A stretch of DNA of 64,000 nucleotides from Ananas comosus. Lineage: Eukaryota; Streptophyta; Magnoliopsida; Poales; Bromeliaceae. The stretch spans positions 6,301,228 through 6,365,227 of the forward strand of contig NC_033632.1 in NCBI RefSeq assembly GCF_001540865.1, given 5' to 3'. Positions within the stretch are counted from its first letter, which is position 1. Every line of letters starts with the position of its first letter. The position numbers and the translations under genes are program-made. The notes beneath the pieces are model-generated. The model saw nothing but the letters and a program-made list of their open reading frames with translations, ran no database searches and was not told the origin of the DNA. Positions 1-10,641 of this stretch are shown in pieces.

Positions 1-347
1 ACCATGAATACCAAATTTAGTATTTTACTAGTTTGCATTTTCACAAAACCCTCTTGTAATTTGTAAAATATATTTTTTTTTTTACTGTCCTATGATTTAT
101 AAATTTTATCACTTTAATATATACTCTACTGAACAACAAGTCTTAATAGCGAAATGATCGAAGCCAAAACCATAGGGTAGCAAACTGAAAATGGGCTAAG
201 CCGCTAGCTAGGAGGTTAATTAAAGTCTAAAGTTAAAATTTTTTTAAAGTTTATAATTTATTAGTTATTAATAGCATACCTTAACCACATCAGACTAGAA
301 GAGTTGAGCTGTCGTGGCTATCACAAACCAAATGACTCACATCGCAT

Positions 348-398
<51 letters not shown>

Positions 399-786
399 TT
401 CAACTTCATTGCTCATTATTAATTATTTGCCTTGAAGATTCTCAAATGCAAGCAACACGTTCAAATTAAGGTGTAACTCAACTAGCACACTAATCAATTT
501 AACAGCCACCTCTCTATGGATTTGTAATGCTCATTTTTTTTTTTGTCTAAAGAAAAAGCCAACCATTTTCATTCCTTTCTAATATTTATCTTCACTAGTT
601 AAAATTTTGTTTTTTTTTTTTTTTTGAGAAATAGGTAGTACACTACCCGCTTCGTTTATTTTATTTAGAAATAAACTTAGCTGGAAATATGAATCAATTA
701 GGATTCGAACTTGGGTATCGGGTACCAACTACCAAGCCCTTTGTCACTTGCTCTAGGGACGGTCAGTACTAGTTAAGAACAAAAAG

Positions 787-1609
787 TGTAACGATCCGAC
801 CTGTTAGCAATAATAATTTGTTATGGCCAAACAACCGGTCCAAAATGCTTAAGTCCGGCTATTATTATTAGCGTATAAGCCTCATATATTCCAATGAATC
901 TAATCAACCTTACAAACTCTCTATATTTGGACCCCGATGTCCTCGTCAGGTTCAAACCAGATCACAAATGCAGATTAAAATTACCAGGCGATGTGAAATC
1001 CTAGAGATGGCTCCTACGGGTTCAAAAGGTGGCTCCTAACTACCAAATCCGTTGGTGTAGCACTTTGTCCCGTATAGCACTTATCTCTCACACTTCCGGC
1101 TAGTATTCGTTTTTAATACTAATTGTAACGATCTGACCAGCTAGTAGGGATGCAAACGGGGCGGATCCGGGGCGGGAGGGTTACCCCACCTCTTGCTCCA
1201 TTTTTGTCAGGACGGCGCGGATTCGGAACGTGTTATATTTTATATTTTATTTATATTTTGCTCCCACTTACCGCCCATTCGGGGGGATCGGGGCGGGAGC
1301 GGATTTTTGACGAATCAAGACTGATTGAAGGAAGAAAAAGGTCTCTCGCCTCCCGCTCTAATTAGTTGGTGGATGGGAATGAGTTATATTTTTTCATATT
1401 TTTTATTCCCACTTATCGCCCCAGTCGGGGCGGATCGGGGTGGGAGCTCCACCAACCCGGATCCATTTGCATCCCTATTCGCTAGCAATAATAACTTGTT
1501 AAATTCAAACCACAAGCCCAAAATACTTAAGTTCAGTTAATTTTATTAGAGTGTAGGCCTCATATATTCTAATCAGAATTAGTTTTTTACCAGATGTGAG
1601 GACGCTACA
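787..1609 (-). mobile_element. TRIM-like mini LTR retrotransposon, nested
   Basis: The element begins TGTAACGATC and ends GACGCTACA. It is flanked by a perfect 5-bp duplication, AAAAG at 782-786 and 1610-1614. A second copy of the terminal repeat starts at 1124 (TGTAACGATCTGACC) and is interrupted by the hAT-type MITE at 1145-1477. The bases just left of 1124 (TAATACTAAT) look like a decayed primer-binding site (TGGTATCAGA on the minus strand), which gives the orientation. No coding capacity is seen. Related copies lie at 51.4-52.0 kb. Confidence 0.7.
1145..1477. mobile_element. hAT-type MITE inside a TRIM LTR
   Basis: Both ends begin TAGGGATGCAAA when read inward (left TAGGGATGCAAACGGGGC, right TAGGGATGCAAATGGATCC). 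The interior holds GC-rich runs such as GGGGCGGATCGGGG in both halves. Flanking octamers CCAGCTAG and TTCGCTAG agree at 5 of 8 positions, as expected for an old 8-bp hAT duplication. The short frames inside are not genes. Confidence 0.65.
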
Positions 1610-1769
1610 AAAAGACTCTCTAAACAGTTTTCAAAAGTACTTTAGAGGTCTGCTCCCTCCTATTCTGGAAAACATGGCAGAAAAATCGTGACAGAGATGT
1701 ACATCTCAAGAGCGAAGGTATTAATTTTTTTACACAGGCTATGTACAATAGTATACAAATCCTCCTATT

Positions 1770-2064
1770 TGTTAAATAATAGAAAATAACCGTTGTACTC
1801 TAAAATTAAGTTTAATTTTGTAAAAAACGGTGTTTAAATATTTTTATGTTTAACACTTTCTTTCACGTCTAGACTCAAGACTTTTCGTTAAGCTCATGAG
1901 GTGGACTTAAATTAAATAAAAAAAATTAATAATGTTAAGAGTCTGGAGTGATTCGAACCCATCATAATTTTCTATTCTGATACCATATTAAATAATACGA
2001 AGCTACATCTATACTCTAACTTAAATTTATAGAGAACGATGTTTAAATATTTTTATATTTAACA
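1770..2064 (-). mobile_element. TRIM element with two short LTRs
   Basis: Direct repeats of 86 bp (1770-1855) and 79 bp (1986-2064) both end in TTTAACA. A perfect 5-bp duplication CTATT flanks the element at 1765-1769 and 2065-2069. Immediately left of the second LTR, positions 1976-1985 read TCTGATACCA, the complement of an initiator-tRNA-Met primer-binding site (TGGTATCAGA). The element is therefore in minus orientation. It has no coding capacity; LTR length and internal size fit the TRIM class. Confidence 0.8.
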
Positions 2065-2432
2065 CTATTAACTTTTGGTTGTAGCTAGTGGCAAAAACTC
2101 CATTGAATATAACTCCATATAATCCAACAAATAATAATTATTAATAATTAAACCAAAGAATTTACGAGGGAACAAAACATAAGATAATTACTGATCGTTT
2201 CTAGCTAGCGCAAGTGGCAAAGTACTTGGTGGTTGATATCTGAGATTTCAAGTTCGAATCCTAATTGATTCATATTTTTAGCTAAATTTATTTTTTAAAA
2301 AATAAACGAAACGGATAGCGTGCTAAAAACAAAACATAAGATAATTAAGATAAATATCATTTTAATTAGAATATATCGATAGGACATACCTATATATTAA
2401 AATATATTTAATTTCAGGAGCAAACCAGAAAC

Positions 2433-2445
2433 TATATATATAAAT
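2433..2445 (+). promoter_or_regulatory. Possible TATA box of GT61 gene 1
   Basis: TATATATATAAAT stands about 285 bases upstream of the ATG at 2726, before a long GA tract in the presumed 5' leader. Alternating TA runs are common here, so this is only a position-based suggestion. Confidence 0.25.
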
Positions 2446-2653
2446 CCCTGCTTATACATATTATTATATATATGGTGATCAAGTTGTTGATGCAAATTCT
2501 GGGTTCAACATGCTATGGTAGTGGCTGCCACAATGTCAATCATATTGTGGAGTCACTATATTCTATATATGCTTTCCACATTTAAAAAACTGGAGATCCA
2601 GCTTACAAGCTATAAGATGAAAATAGGTTGAAGAAGAACATCAAGAAATTTTA

Positions 2654-2672
2654 GAGAGAGAGAGAGAGAGAN

Positions 2673-2719
<47 letters not shown>
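2654..2719. repeat. (GA)n microsatellite in 5' leader of GT61 gene 1
   Basis: About 33 GA units, with one N at 2672, end seven bases before the ATG at 2726. GA tracts in plant leaders and promoters can bind BBR/BPC GAGA-binding factors (family knowledge). The complementary CT tract starts just inside intron 1. Confidence 0.95.
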
Positions 2720-2722
<3 letters not shown>

Positions 2723-2725
2723 GAG

Positions 2726-2846
2726 ATGAAGAGCCAAAGGGGTTACTCCAGGGGAGAGCCTAGAAGGGCAGGGAATTTGGTCATCATAGGATGCATGCTA
2801 TTGTTCCTTTGCGTCCTCTCGATCATCAAGTCCCGTTTTTTCACAG

Positions 2847-2888
<42 letters not shown>

Positions 2889-5800
2889 ATATACAAGTGT
2901 TAAATAGAAATGTCCTTGTTTTTTAGATAAAAGTAGCATGTTATTTGTTTCATTCATTTGATATATAAATTTAGTTATAGAAGTTAAAGGCAATACGGCC
3001 TTAGAAAAGATAAAAGCAACTAGAACAAAAAAGACAAAAACAAAAACAGAAACAAAGAATAAATTGATTACATTCCTCAATCAAATCAAGTCACTAAGAG
3101 CTACAAAACTCAACCCATTTTCTATCCACGCCCAAATTCGTCTAATAGATATTAGGGGATCAAAAGATTGGTTTATAAGAATTACGTTATTTTTTTTCTT
3201 GCTACATCATCTACCAATAGGCTGCGATTTTAGTCATATCTTTTATTGTTGCCCCTTGGGAGCGGTTCCCTAAGAGAAGTTCGCAGACACCTCTGACCTC
3301 CATTACAATTAAACCCTGGAATGTGTTAAAATATTTAGAAACAAACGGTTAATAGTATACCTGCTAGCTCAAAAGTATCTTGTTTGAGAGCTGCTTTTTG
3401 CGGCATGGTGTCGAATTTAAATATATTTTATAATAACCTGTCATAAGCGCTCCAAAATTAGGTTTCTACAAGCTATCATTAATACTGTGCTCTCTAAACC
3501 CAGAATGAATTGAACTACTGGAGGGAAAAAAATAGTCTTTATATATATAATAGTTTATAGAGAATTTGTAAGAGTTCTGTATGAGATAAGAAGCTATCAA
3601 CAATATTTTCTTTCTATCAATTTTGATATTTGGAATTACCATATATCCATTGTTTTGAGAAAACTAAAAATAATATTTAATTGTTAACAATCCTCTATGG
3701 TAAAGATGTGTGAATCACGATTCAGGATTATAAGCATGCATGATTTACTAGATCGAGATGCAAATTCAATAATTAATTTTTTAAATTGTCGTAATTAAGT
3801 TTAGTTCCTAATTAAGGATGATGTACTACGAGTAACTGCAGGGACTACTGGGGATATGAAGTTTGCAGTAGAGAGCTTGAAGATGGCGACAGATGACGCA
3901 GATGAATCTACAGAAACAGGTTTGTGCCTGAAACCTTTCATCTGAGGGTGTGTTTAGTTTGTCGGAAAAGTATAAAAGCTATTTTCAAAAAAAAGAAAAA
4001 CAAATTCTCATGAAAAATATTCATTTTCCACGGCTTTTGTCTTGCGAAATAGAGAAAAAATATTTTTCCAACTAGAAATTTATTTTGTGGGATACTTTCT
4101 GGAAAACCAAGCACTCCCTAAGGAAACATCGCAAAATTCTCATTTATGATTAAATAAATTAAACTTGGATACATAACTAAGGGGCATATTTGGTTCGTGA
4201 TTGGATGAGAATGGAAAATAAAATTGGATTGTATTGGAATGAGAAATAAAATGATGAATCATCTAAAAGTATTTGATATATTATAAAAATGAAAATCATA
4301 ATGATCAAATAGGACATCTAGGATTTTGACAGAGAGTTTTGACTAAGGGAGAGAAGAGCGATGAAAAAAAGAGGAGATCAATAGAGGTGTTTGTGAGAGA
4401 GGGGCTTTGACTAGTTTACTCTGAAATGAGCTAATCCACGAGTCAAGGACAAATTGGACTATAAATGGATTGTGTCATTTCCATTGTAGAGTAAATCGAA
4501 AATCAGAATTCAATTTATATAAAACAAACAACAACTATCAGAATCTATGAATGTCATTTAGATTCCAGAGTCTAAAATAGATGAACCAAACAAGCTCGAT
4601 CTAAGAGTAAAAGACTGATTAGATAAAATATACCATAAATATAAATATGAATTATTTGAATTCGAGATTCAAATACGTGTAGCCGTTGAACTTTTATTAA
4701 CTATTATTATTTACTGCATTCCTTAGTTAATTAATACAACGGCTACACGCGCCTTAATTAATGCAACGCCTCGCACAAAATGCGATAAGCATATGCCTTT
4801 GCAGTGATTTGTCCCCGTGGAATAATCAACATGCCTCGATAGCTTTAATTTATAGGCCTAGTGTACATTGAAAAGTAAATGAAGTTTGGAATAATACATG
4901 CATGCGACCTCGTAATTATATATACTTATGAAAATTTATTTGGTTCAAGAGTTAATCATGCACCCATACTTTATCTGGATAGTTAATTGATTTAGAAAGA
5001 GAAAGATTTATAAAAGCATCGTAATTTAGTAGCTAAGAAGTGGTGATGCTGAATTTAGTTAGCATGCATTGATGGATGGGTTTATTGAATTTAGTTAATT
5101 ACTATTTAATCACTAAGTTTGGCCAATATTTAATGGATGTGGATATTTAACATAGCCGATCGAGAAGAATTAATAGACCTCTTCAAATCATTTCCCATTG
5201 GTTTTTAACAAATTAAGGTTGTGTTGTCAACAAATCACAATTTATAGCAAATTAATTATGTTTGTTCATTGCATGATTTTGACTAGACTCAACGATAAGC
5301 ATTACTTATTTTTGGATAGTGTTAGTCCACAAAAAATATGCTTCGCTCACAATGTTGACCTTTTTTATTAGTACATTCACAATTTATAAAATATCATGTT
5401 AGTCTGTAAACACATCAACAATATTATTATAAACAACTTTTTATACAAGGAAAATAATATTAAGATATATNTATATATAGGTGTAGAGCTACGATGTTTT
5501 CAAAAGTATAAAAAAAGAGTTGGTTCTTTCAACTCTTTGACCCTTAGATGAAAAATTTAGAGTTGGGATGATAGTAGTCCCTCCTAGGATTTACTAGTCC
5601 TGCTAGAAGATTAATATTAATCCAAGAACTAGAAATGATAAAAAAGATTGACTAAGAGTTAAAAAATTAAAAACACCATATGAATGATGCTTCCGAAAGT
5701 ATCATAGTCGGACTATATATATAGAGAGAGAGAGAGTTGTGCTAGAATATTATTAATAGTATAATATTATTTACTTGGCATCCGTTAGATGTCTAGGATT

Positions 5801-7575
5801 GAGTGGGTGGATGGTGTAATACTAATAATCCAACGGTGGAAAAGTAATTAAGTAATATGTACTATTAATAATACCTAGCTGAACTCTCTCTCTCTGTATA
5901 TGTAGCAGTGCTTATTAGGAGGAATTCTACGCTGTCACACTTGCACCACGTCATCAATAACAAGCCAATCACATTCCTTCTTTTCAAACAAAAGTACAAT
6001 AAAAATACTTTTTACAATCATGATGGGACATATATTCTTAAAATGATTAATTTGATTAGTTTGTTATGCCACGTCACTAATATACCCGTTGCATTCTAGA
6101 ATTTTTCGCTTATTAGAGTTGCTAAATTTAGTCAAATTCACTAACTAAATAGTGACCAAATTGTGTAAATCTATCTCATTAATTAATAAATTGTGACTCT
6201 TTTTTCTATCAAAATAATTTTATATATGCAAGAATAATAACATCCCATCAAATAAATTCGCATTGCATATAAATATAAGAATGATTTTTTTTTCCTTTGA
6301 ACCATCATTTCAATGTGAAATTACGATATTATTTCTAAACAAATTTTTTTTTTTTCGAAAAAAGGTAGCATTGCTAGCCGCTTCATTCATTATTTCTAAA
6401 CAAATTTTTACCATCAAACATGCCACAATATAATTGATGAAGAATATATTTATATATAATTGATACCAGAGGACGCGGACGCGTCCAATTCGCACGTGGT
6501 GGACCTGAGCAAGCCCGTGTGCTACGAATCGAGCCGGCGCTCCGACACGTGCGAAGCACGGGGCGACATCCGCGTGCATGGCGCCTCGCAAACCGTGTAC
6601 GTATACCCCATGCAGCAGGAGTGGAAGATAAAACCCTACGCACGCAAACACGACCCCTTCGCCCTCGACTACGTGAAGCAATGGTCCATCAAGCCCTTCT
6701 TCTCCGGCGCCGGGAGCGCCGCCGCGACGCCGACGCCCCCCGAGTGCACCGTCAACAGCTCCGTCCCCGCGCTCGTCTTCTCCAACGGCGGCTTCACCGG
6801 CAACCTCTTCCACGACTACACCGACGTTCTGGTTCCGGTTTTTATCACCTCCTATCAGTTTCGTGGGGAGGTGCAGTTCCTGGTCAGCAGCTTGAAGTCC
6901 TGGTGGGTGAACAAGTTCATCTTGATCTTCAAGCAGCTGAGCAACTATGAGATTATCGACGTCGACGGCGATCGCGAGGTGCGGTGCTTCGATCGGGTTA
7001 TTGTCGGGCCGACGTTCCACAAGGAGCTCGGCGTGGATCCATCCAAAGCTCCATCCGGGTACGTACGATATATATTATAATATATATATGCCGGTATATA
7101 TAGAATTTGAGTCTTTTTGGTAACATGGTATCAGTACCTGCTCGAAGACTTGTTAGGGTGTGTTTTCTACGGGATCGATCTGTTTGCGAAAATTAATGCA
7201 GGTACTCCGTCGTGGACTTTAAGAAGGTGCTCAGGGATGCATTTGGTCTGGAGAGGGCGGCGGCGGCGCCGAGCGAAGACAAGTGGGACGTGAGGCGAAA
7301 ACCGCGGCTGCTGATCATCTCGCGAAAGAACTCGCGGACGTTCCTGAACGAGCAACGGATGGCAGACATGGCGTCGAGCCTCGGGTTCGACGTCCGGGTC
7401 GGGGAGCCCGACATGAACACCGACGTCGCCAAGTTCGCGCGGCTTGTGAACTCCGCCGACGTGATGCTTGGCGTCCATGGTGCCGGCCTAACTAATATGG
7501 TGTTCCTCCCCGCTGGAGCAGTACTTATTCAGGTACGTATATACGCATGTACTCGAACAATCATTTTTTTTTTTT

Positions 7576-7607
<32 letters not shown>

Positions 7608-8071
7608 TTGCCCTGGCCTAAAAAATTAAGATAGGAATATTAATTAATAGAGCACGTACGGGAGAGTTAATTAAGTTTGATTTATTATAATAACAACTCG
7701 ATGGATCACTATATGCAACAGGACAACGTAGAGAATAATATATATTTTAACATTTTGTGACTCGATCGAGCATGCAGGTGGTGCCGTACGGTGGACTAGA
7801 GTGGCTAGCCAAAGCCACATTCAAGGAGCCCTCGGAGGAGATGGAGATCCACTACATGGAGTACATGATACAGTTGGATGAGACCACACTGAGTGAGCAG
7901 TACCCACCTGATCACCCTGTGTTGAAGGACCCCTACTCAATACACAAGCAAGGGTGGGATGCACTCAAAACTGTTTACTTGGACAAGCAAAACGTGAAGC
8001 CCCATTTGGGCAGGCTCAAGAACTCTCTCATGGAAGCCCTACAGCTCTTGCCACATAGCAAGACACAATGA
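2726..8071 (+). CDS. GT61 glycosyltransferase, xylan arabinosyltransferase-like, five exons
   Basis: Exons 2726-2846, 3842-3919, 6470-7058, 7202-7532 and 7778-8071 join in frame (phases 1, 1, 2, 0) to 470 residues, the usual size of the family. All introns are GT-AG. Exon 1 gives a short cytosolic tail and one hydrophobic segment (about residues 18-36, IIGCMLLFLCVLSII), a type II Golgi anchor. Exon 3 holds GDIRVHGASQTVYV, KPYARKHD and a long block with SNGGFTGNLFHDYTDVL. Exon 4 carries KPRLLIISRKNSRTF and the strongly conserved GVHGAGLTNMVFLP. Exon 5 carries EQYPPDHPVLKDP. Monocot GT61 clade A proteins add arabinose or xylose to xylan in the Golgi; which sugar this one uses cannot be told. 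Exons 3-4 are very GC-rich compared with the flanking introns and with its paralog. The ATG at 2726 is chosen because it precedes the anchor and follows the GA-rich leader. Exon 2 is short and acidic and is the least certain part. Confidence 0.88.
2849..2887. repeat. (CT)n microsatellite at the start of intron 1
   Basis: About 19 CT units begin two bases after the intron 1 donor (GTTCTCTC). The tract is complementary to the GA tract in the leader, so exon 1 is bracketed by an inverted pair. Confidence 0.95.
3945..4118. mobile_element. Possible Tourist-like MITE in intron 2
   Basis: Ends GGGTGTGTTTAGTTTGT and, inverted, GGGAGTGCTTGGTTTTCC resemble each other and the neighbouring element. Flanking trinucleotides TGA and TAA are an imperfect 3-bp duplication. 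The interior is short and non-coding. Confidence 0.4.
4181..4601. mobile_element. Tourist-like (PIF/Harbinger) MITE in intron 2
   Basis: The left end GGGGCATATTTGGTTCGTG and the inverted right end GATCGAGCTTGTTTGGTTC share TTTGGTTC. TAA flanks both sides (4178-4180 and 4602-4604), the trinucleotide duplicated by PIF/Harbinger elements. The interior is AT-rich and non-coding. Confidence 0.6.
5471..5719. mobile_element. TA-ended MITE in intron 2
   Basis: The region is bounded by TA runs. Inverted ends are similar: left TATATATAGGTGTAGAGC and right, read inward, TATATATAGTCCGACTATG, both followed by a TTTTC/TTTCG-AAG block. It contains AGTCCCTCCTAGG, also a feature of the larger GA-ended family. 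The N at 5471 lies in its left TA run. Confidence 0.4.
5719..5903. mobile_element. MITE with TA/GA microsatellite ends
   Basis: Inverted ends combine simple repeat and unique sequence. The left reads TAGAGAGAGAGAGAGTTGTG then CTAGAATATTATTAATAGTA. The right, read inward, is CAGAGAGAGAGAGTTCAGC then TAGGTATTATTAATAGTA. It is about 185 bp, non-coding, and belongs to the same family as the copies at 8.1-8.7, 17.4-17.7 and 31.9-32.3 kb. Confidence 0.65.
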
Positions 8072-8152
<81 letters not shown>

Positions 8153-8710
8153 CTGGAATGCTATTACTAACAAACGAGCTCCGTTGCCACCCATTTATTT
8201 TTTATGATGGAACCTACAAATCGACGATCAATACTATTGAATATGATTTATACTATTTGATACATCTAGAAACCAAATTTTATACTTTTTTTATATTGTT
8301 CTCTTGTCCATCAGGTAGACACAAAAATGAACGGCTGAAAATAAATATTTTTAAAAATTGATAATAGGAGTCTTGTAATCAAGATCAAGAGTTTAGATAT
8401 TGTTTAAATAATTTTAAATAATTTTCTAATCAAAATTGAATTAATTTGAATATCTTTACGCCGTTAAATGAAAAAACGTCTAATATTGACCATTAAAATT
8501 ATAAATTTTAAAATGTATTGACCATTAGGCCAATGATGTCGAAAAGATTTGAAATTTAGTTTTTAGATACTTCAAATGGTATAAATCATGTTCAACGATA
8601 CCGATCGTCGATTTTGAGACTTCATTATGAAAAATAAATAGATGGTAATAGAACCCATTTGCTACTGATAGCTTTCCAGCTCAACTCTCTCTCTCTCTCT
8701 GTATATAGAG
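8072..8710. mobile_element. Larger MITE with TA/GA ends, just after the GT61 stop
   Basis: It starts within a few bases of the stop codon at 8069-8071 with (TA)n(GA)n, then GAGCTGGAATGCTATTACTA. The right end, read inward, is (GA)n then GAGCTGGAAAGCTATCAGTA. About 630 bp; the 97-residue frame over it encodes only repeats. It probably forms part of the 3' untranslated region of GT61 gene 1. Confidence 0.6.
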
Positions 8711-10641
8711 GTCACTTAATTTGAGGAGGTGATTACATTATGCGCCACTACTATTGATAGAGTAAATGTTGCTATTAATAGATCATATGTATTATTCGCA
8801 TAATAGACAAGACCAAACTTATTATATTTGTTATGTTAATTGCACAACCTGCTCTATTAATATTACTATACTCTTAGATGATTCAAACGATTTTGTTTGA
8901 CTAATTTCTTTTTTCTTTAATTCCTAAATAATTTATATTTATGGTTTAAGGTTAAAATTATATAATTAGGCTCTCAATGTAAATGACTTCTGAGTAAAGA
9001 TTTAAAGGTTTAAGTCCATATTTAGCTTCACATGCAATGTGGTTAAATGAAGATGTTAGTTATGGGTCCTTCTTTAAATATTACACCATTTCTACAAAAA
9101 AATAATAATAATAATAAATAAAATAAAACCTTCAATACTATAAGTTTTCGGTGTCATTTGACACTAGTGATAAAAATGATATAAATTAAACAAAACGAAA
9201 TATATTTTTCTTTAATAAATGTCTTGTTTTCTTTTCTCATCTTATTAGAATTTCATTTCACCAGGTATTTCAAAATGGTTCTGCTTCAACTTGAAGTTTA
9301 ATTTATTTTGACTTAATTTATTCATAAACTCTTCTAACTTTTTTTAAAGTACTCTTCAACTTTTTTCCTTTTTTTTTCTTTTTTCGGGGAGTAGACCACT
9401 GGTGAATGGAGAGTGGATATATATATATAGCACGACTCCACATGGGCCACCATGTGAAAATTACTCTCGCTCGTTTACTGTGATCTAATTTTCTATTATG
9501 TGGACAAAAGATATAATAGGTCAAATGTTCACATAATAAAGAACAAAATATGCATTAATGCATCCTCATGATACTGCAAAAATAAAAAGTTTCTAACTGT
9601 GCCAAAAAGAGTTGCGAGAACATGCATGCGCGCCCCTCAAAGATATTAAAAAACTATTCCAATATGCATGCACCACACGTTTGTTGTCTTCACATCTCTC
9701 GATTCCATAGTTTTACTAAAAACAACTAAAATGCCAGCTATAGAAAGCTGACTTAATAAAATTTAAGTAAACATTTAAAAGCAGGTGAAAACAAACAAAA
9801 ATTCAGGGCTTGCTTGGTATATTATCTCTTGAATTTTTTTTTTTTTTTTTTTGGGATCATTTGCTGTGAAATTTATAAACTCTAGTGTTACGGCAAACGT
9901 ATTTTTCTACTATTTTTTGTTAGCTTATAATGTACTTAACAATGTAGAACTATATCTTCACAAAAAAATAAATAAAAGCAAAAAAAAAAGATTATTCCTA
10001 AGGTTTCTTTTATTGTTGCCAAACAAATCTATAGATGCATAAATTTCAAGCAATCTGTCATCTAATGGTACATTGTATTGGACAATAACGATAAAACAAC
10101 ACCAAACAAGGAGGGTCCCTTTACAATTCGATTAGTTGGAATCTATCCTTTGGAATCTCTCTAACATAGCTCAATCAACACATTATTTATCTCTAGTTAT
10201 CACCAGAATTATGTTTGACCACCATAGTTAATTATGCTAATGATGGATTCTAAACATTAGGGAATTAACATATTGAGTTGATTTAGTTTCTAATTGTTGA
10301 GTGAGTGAACTAAAATTAAGTCCATGGGATAGCTCATTCTCCTATGTGTATAGGAGTTTTGAGTTGAGTTGTAATTGAATCACGATTTGATTTTGTTTTA
10401 TGTTTTGGTCACTCTGCTTTTTTCCTGTAATATCTAATTTCCAGTGAACATATAGCTGTAAAACCTAAATGACACCACCAAATAATAATAATAATAATAA
10501 TGATTCCGCAAATACATTAATCTTGCAAGATGACTGCAAATTACAGATTAATTAGAAGTATACAGCAAATTAATCTTCATATAAATTTGCTAGAGAAAGG
10601 ATTATAAAATGCAACAGATACTAAAAAATATTAAATTATAT
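8711..10641. other. AT-rich spacer between convergent GT61 genes
   Basis: No gene is seen. Both GT61 transcripts must end in or near this stretch. A possible MITE lies at about 9806-10119 (GGGCTTGCTTGGT at the left, CACCAAACAAGGAGGGTCCC at the right). The rest is AT-rich with short poly-A and poly-T runs. Confidence 0.6.

Noticed and set aside
6310..7020. 236-residue minus-strand frame
   Set aside because: It is the antisense shadow of exon 3 of GT61 gene 1, which has clear family motifs and splice sites.
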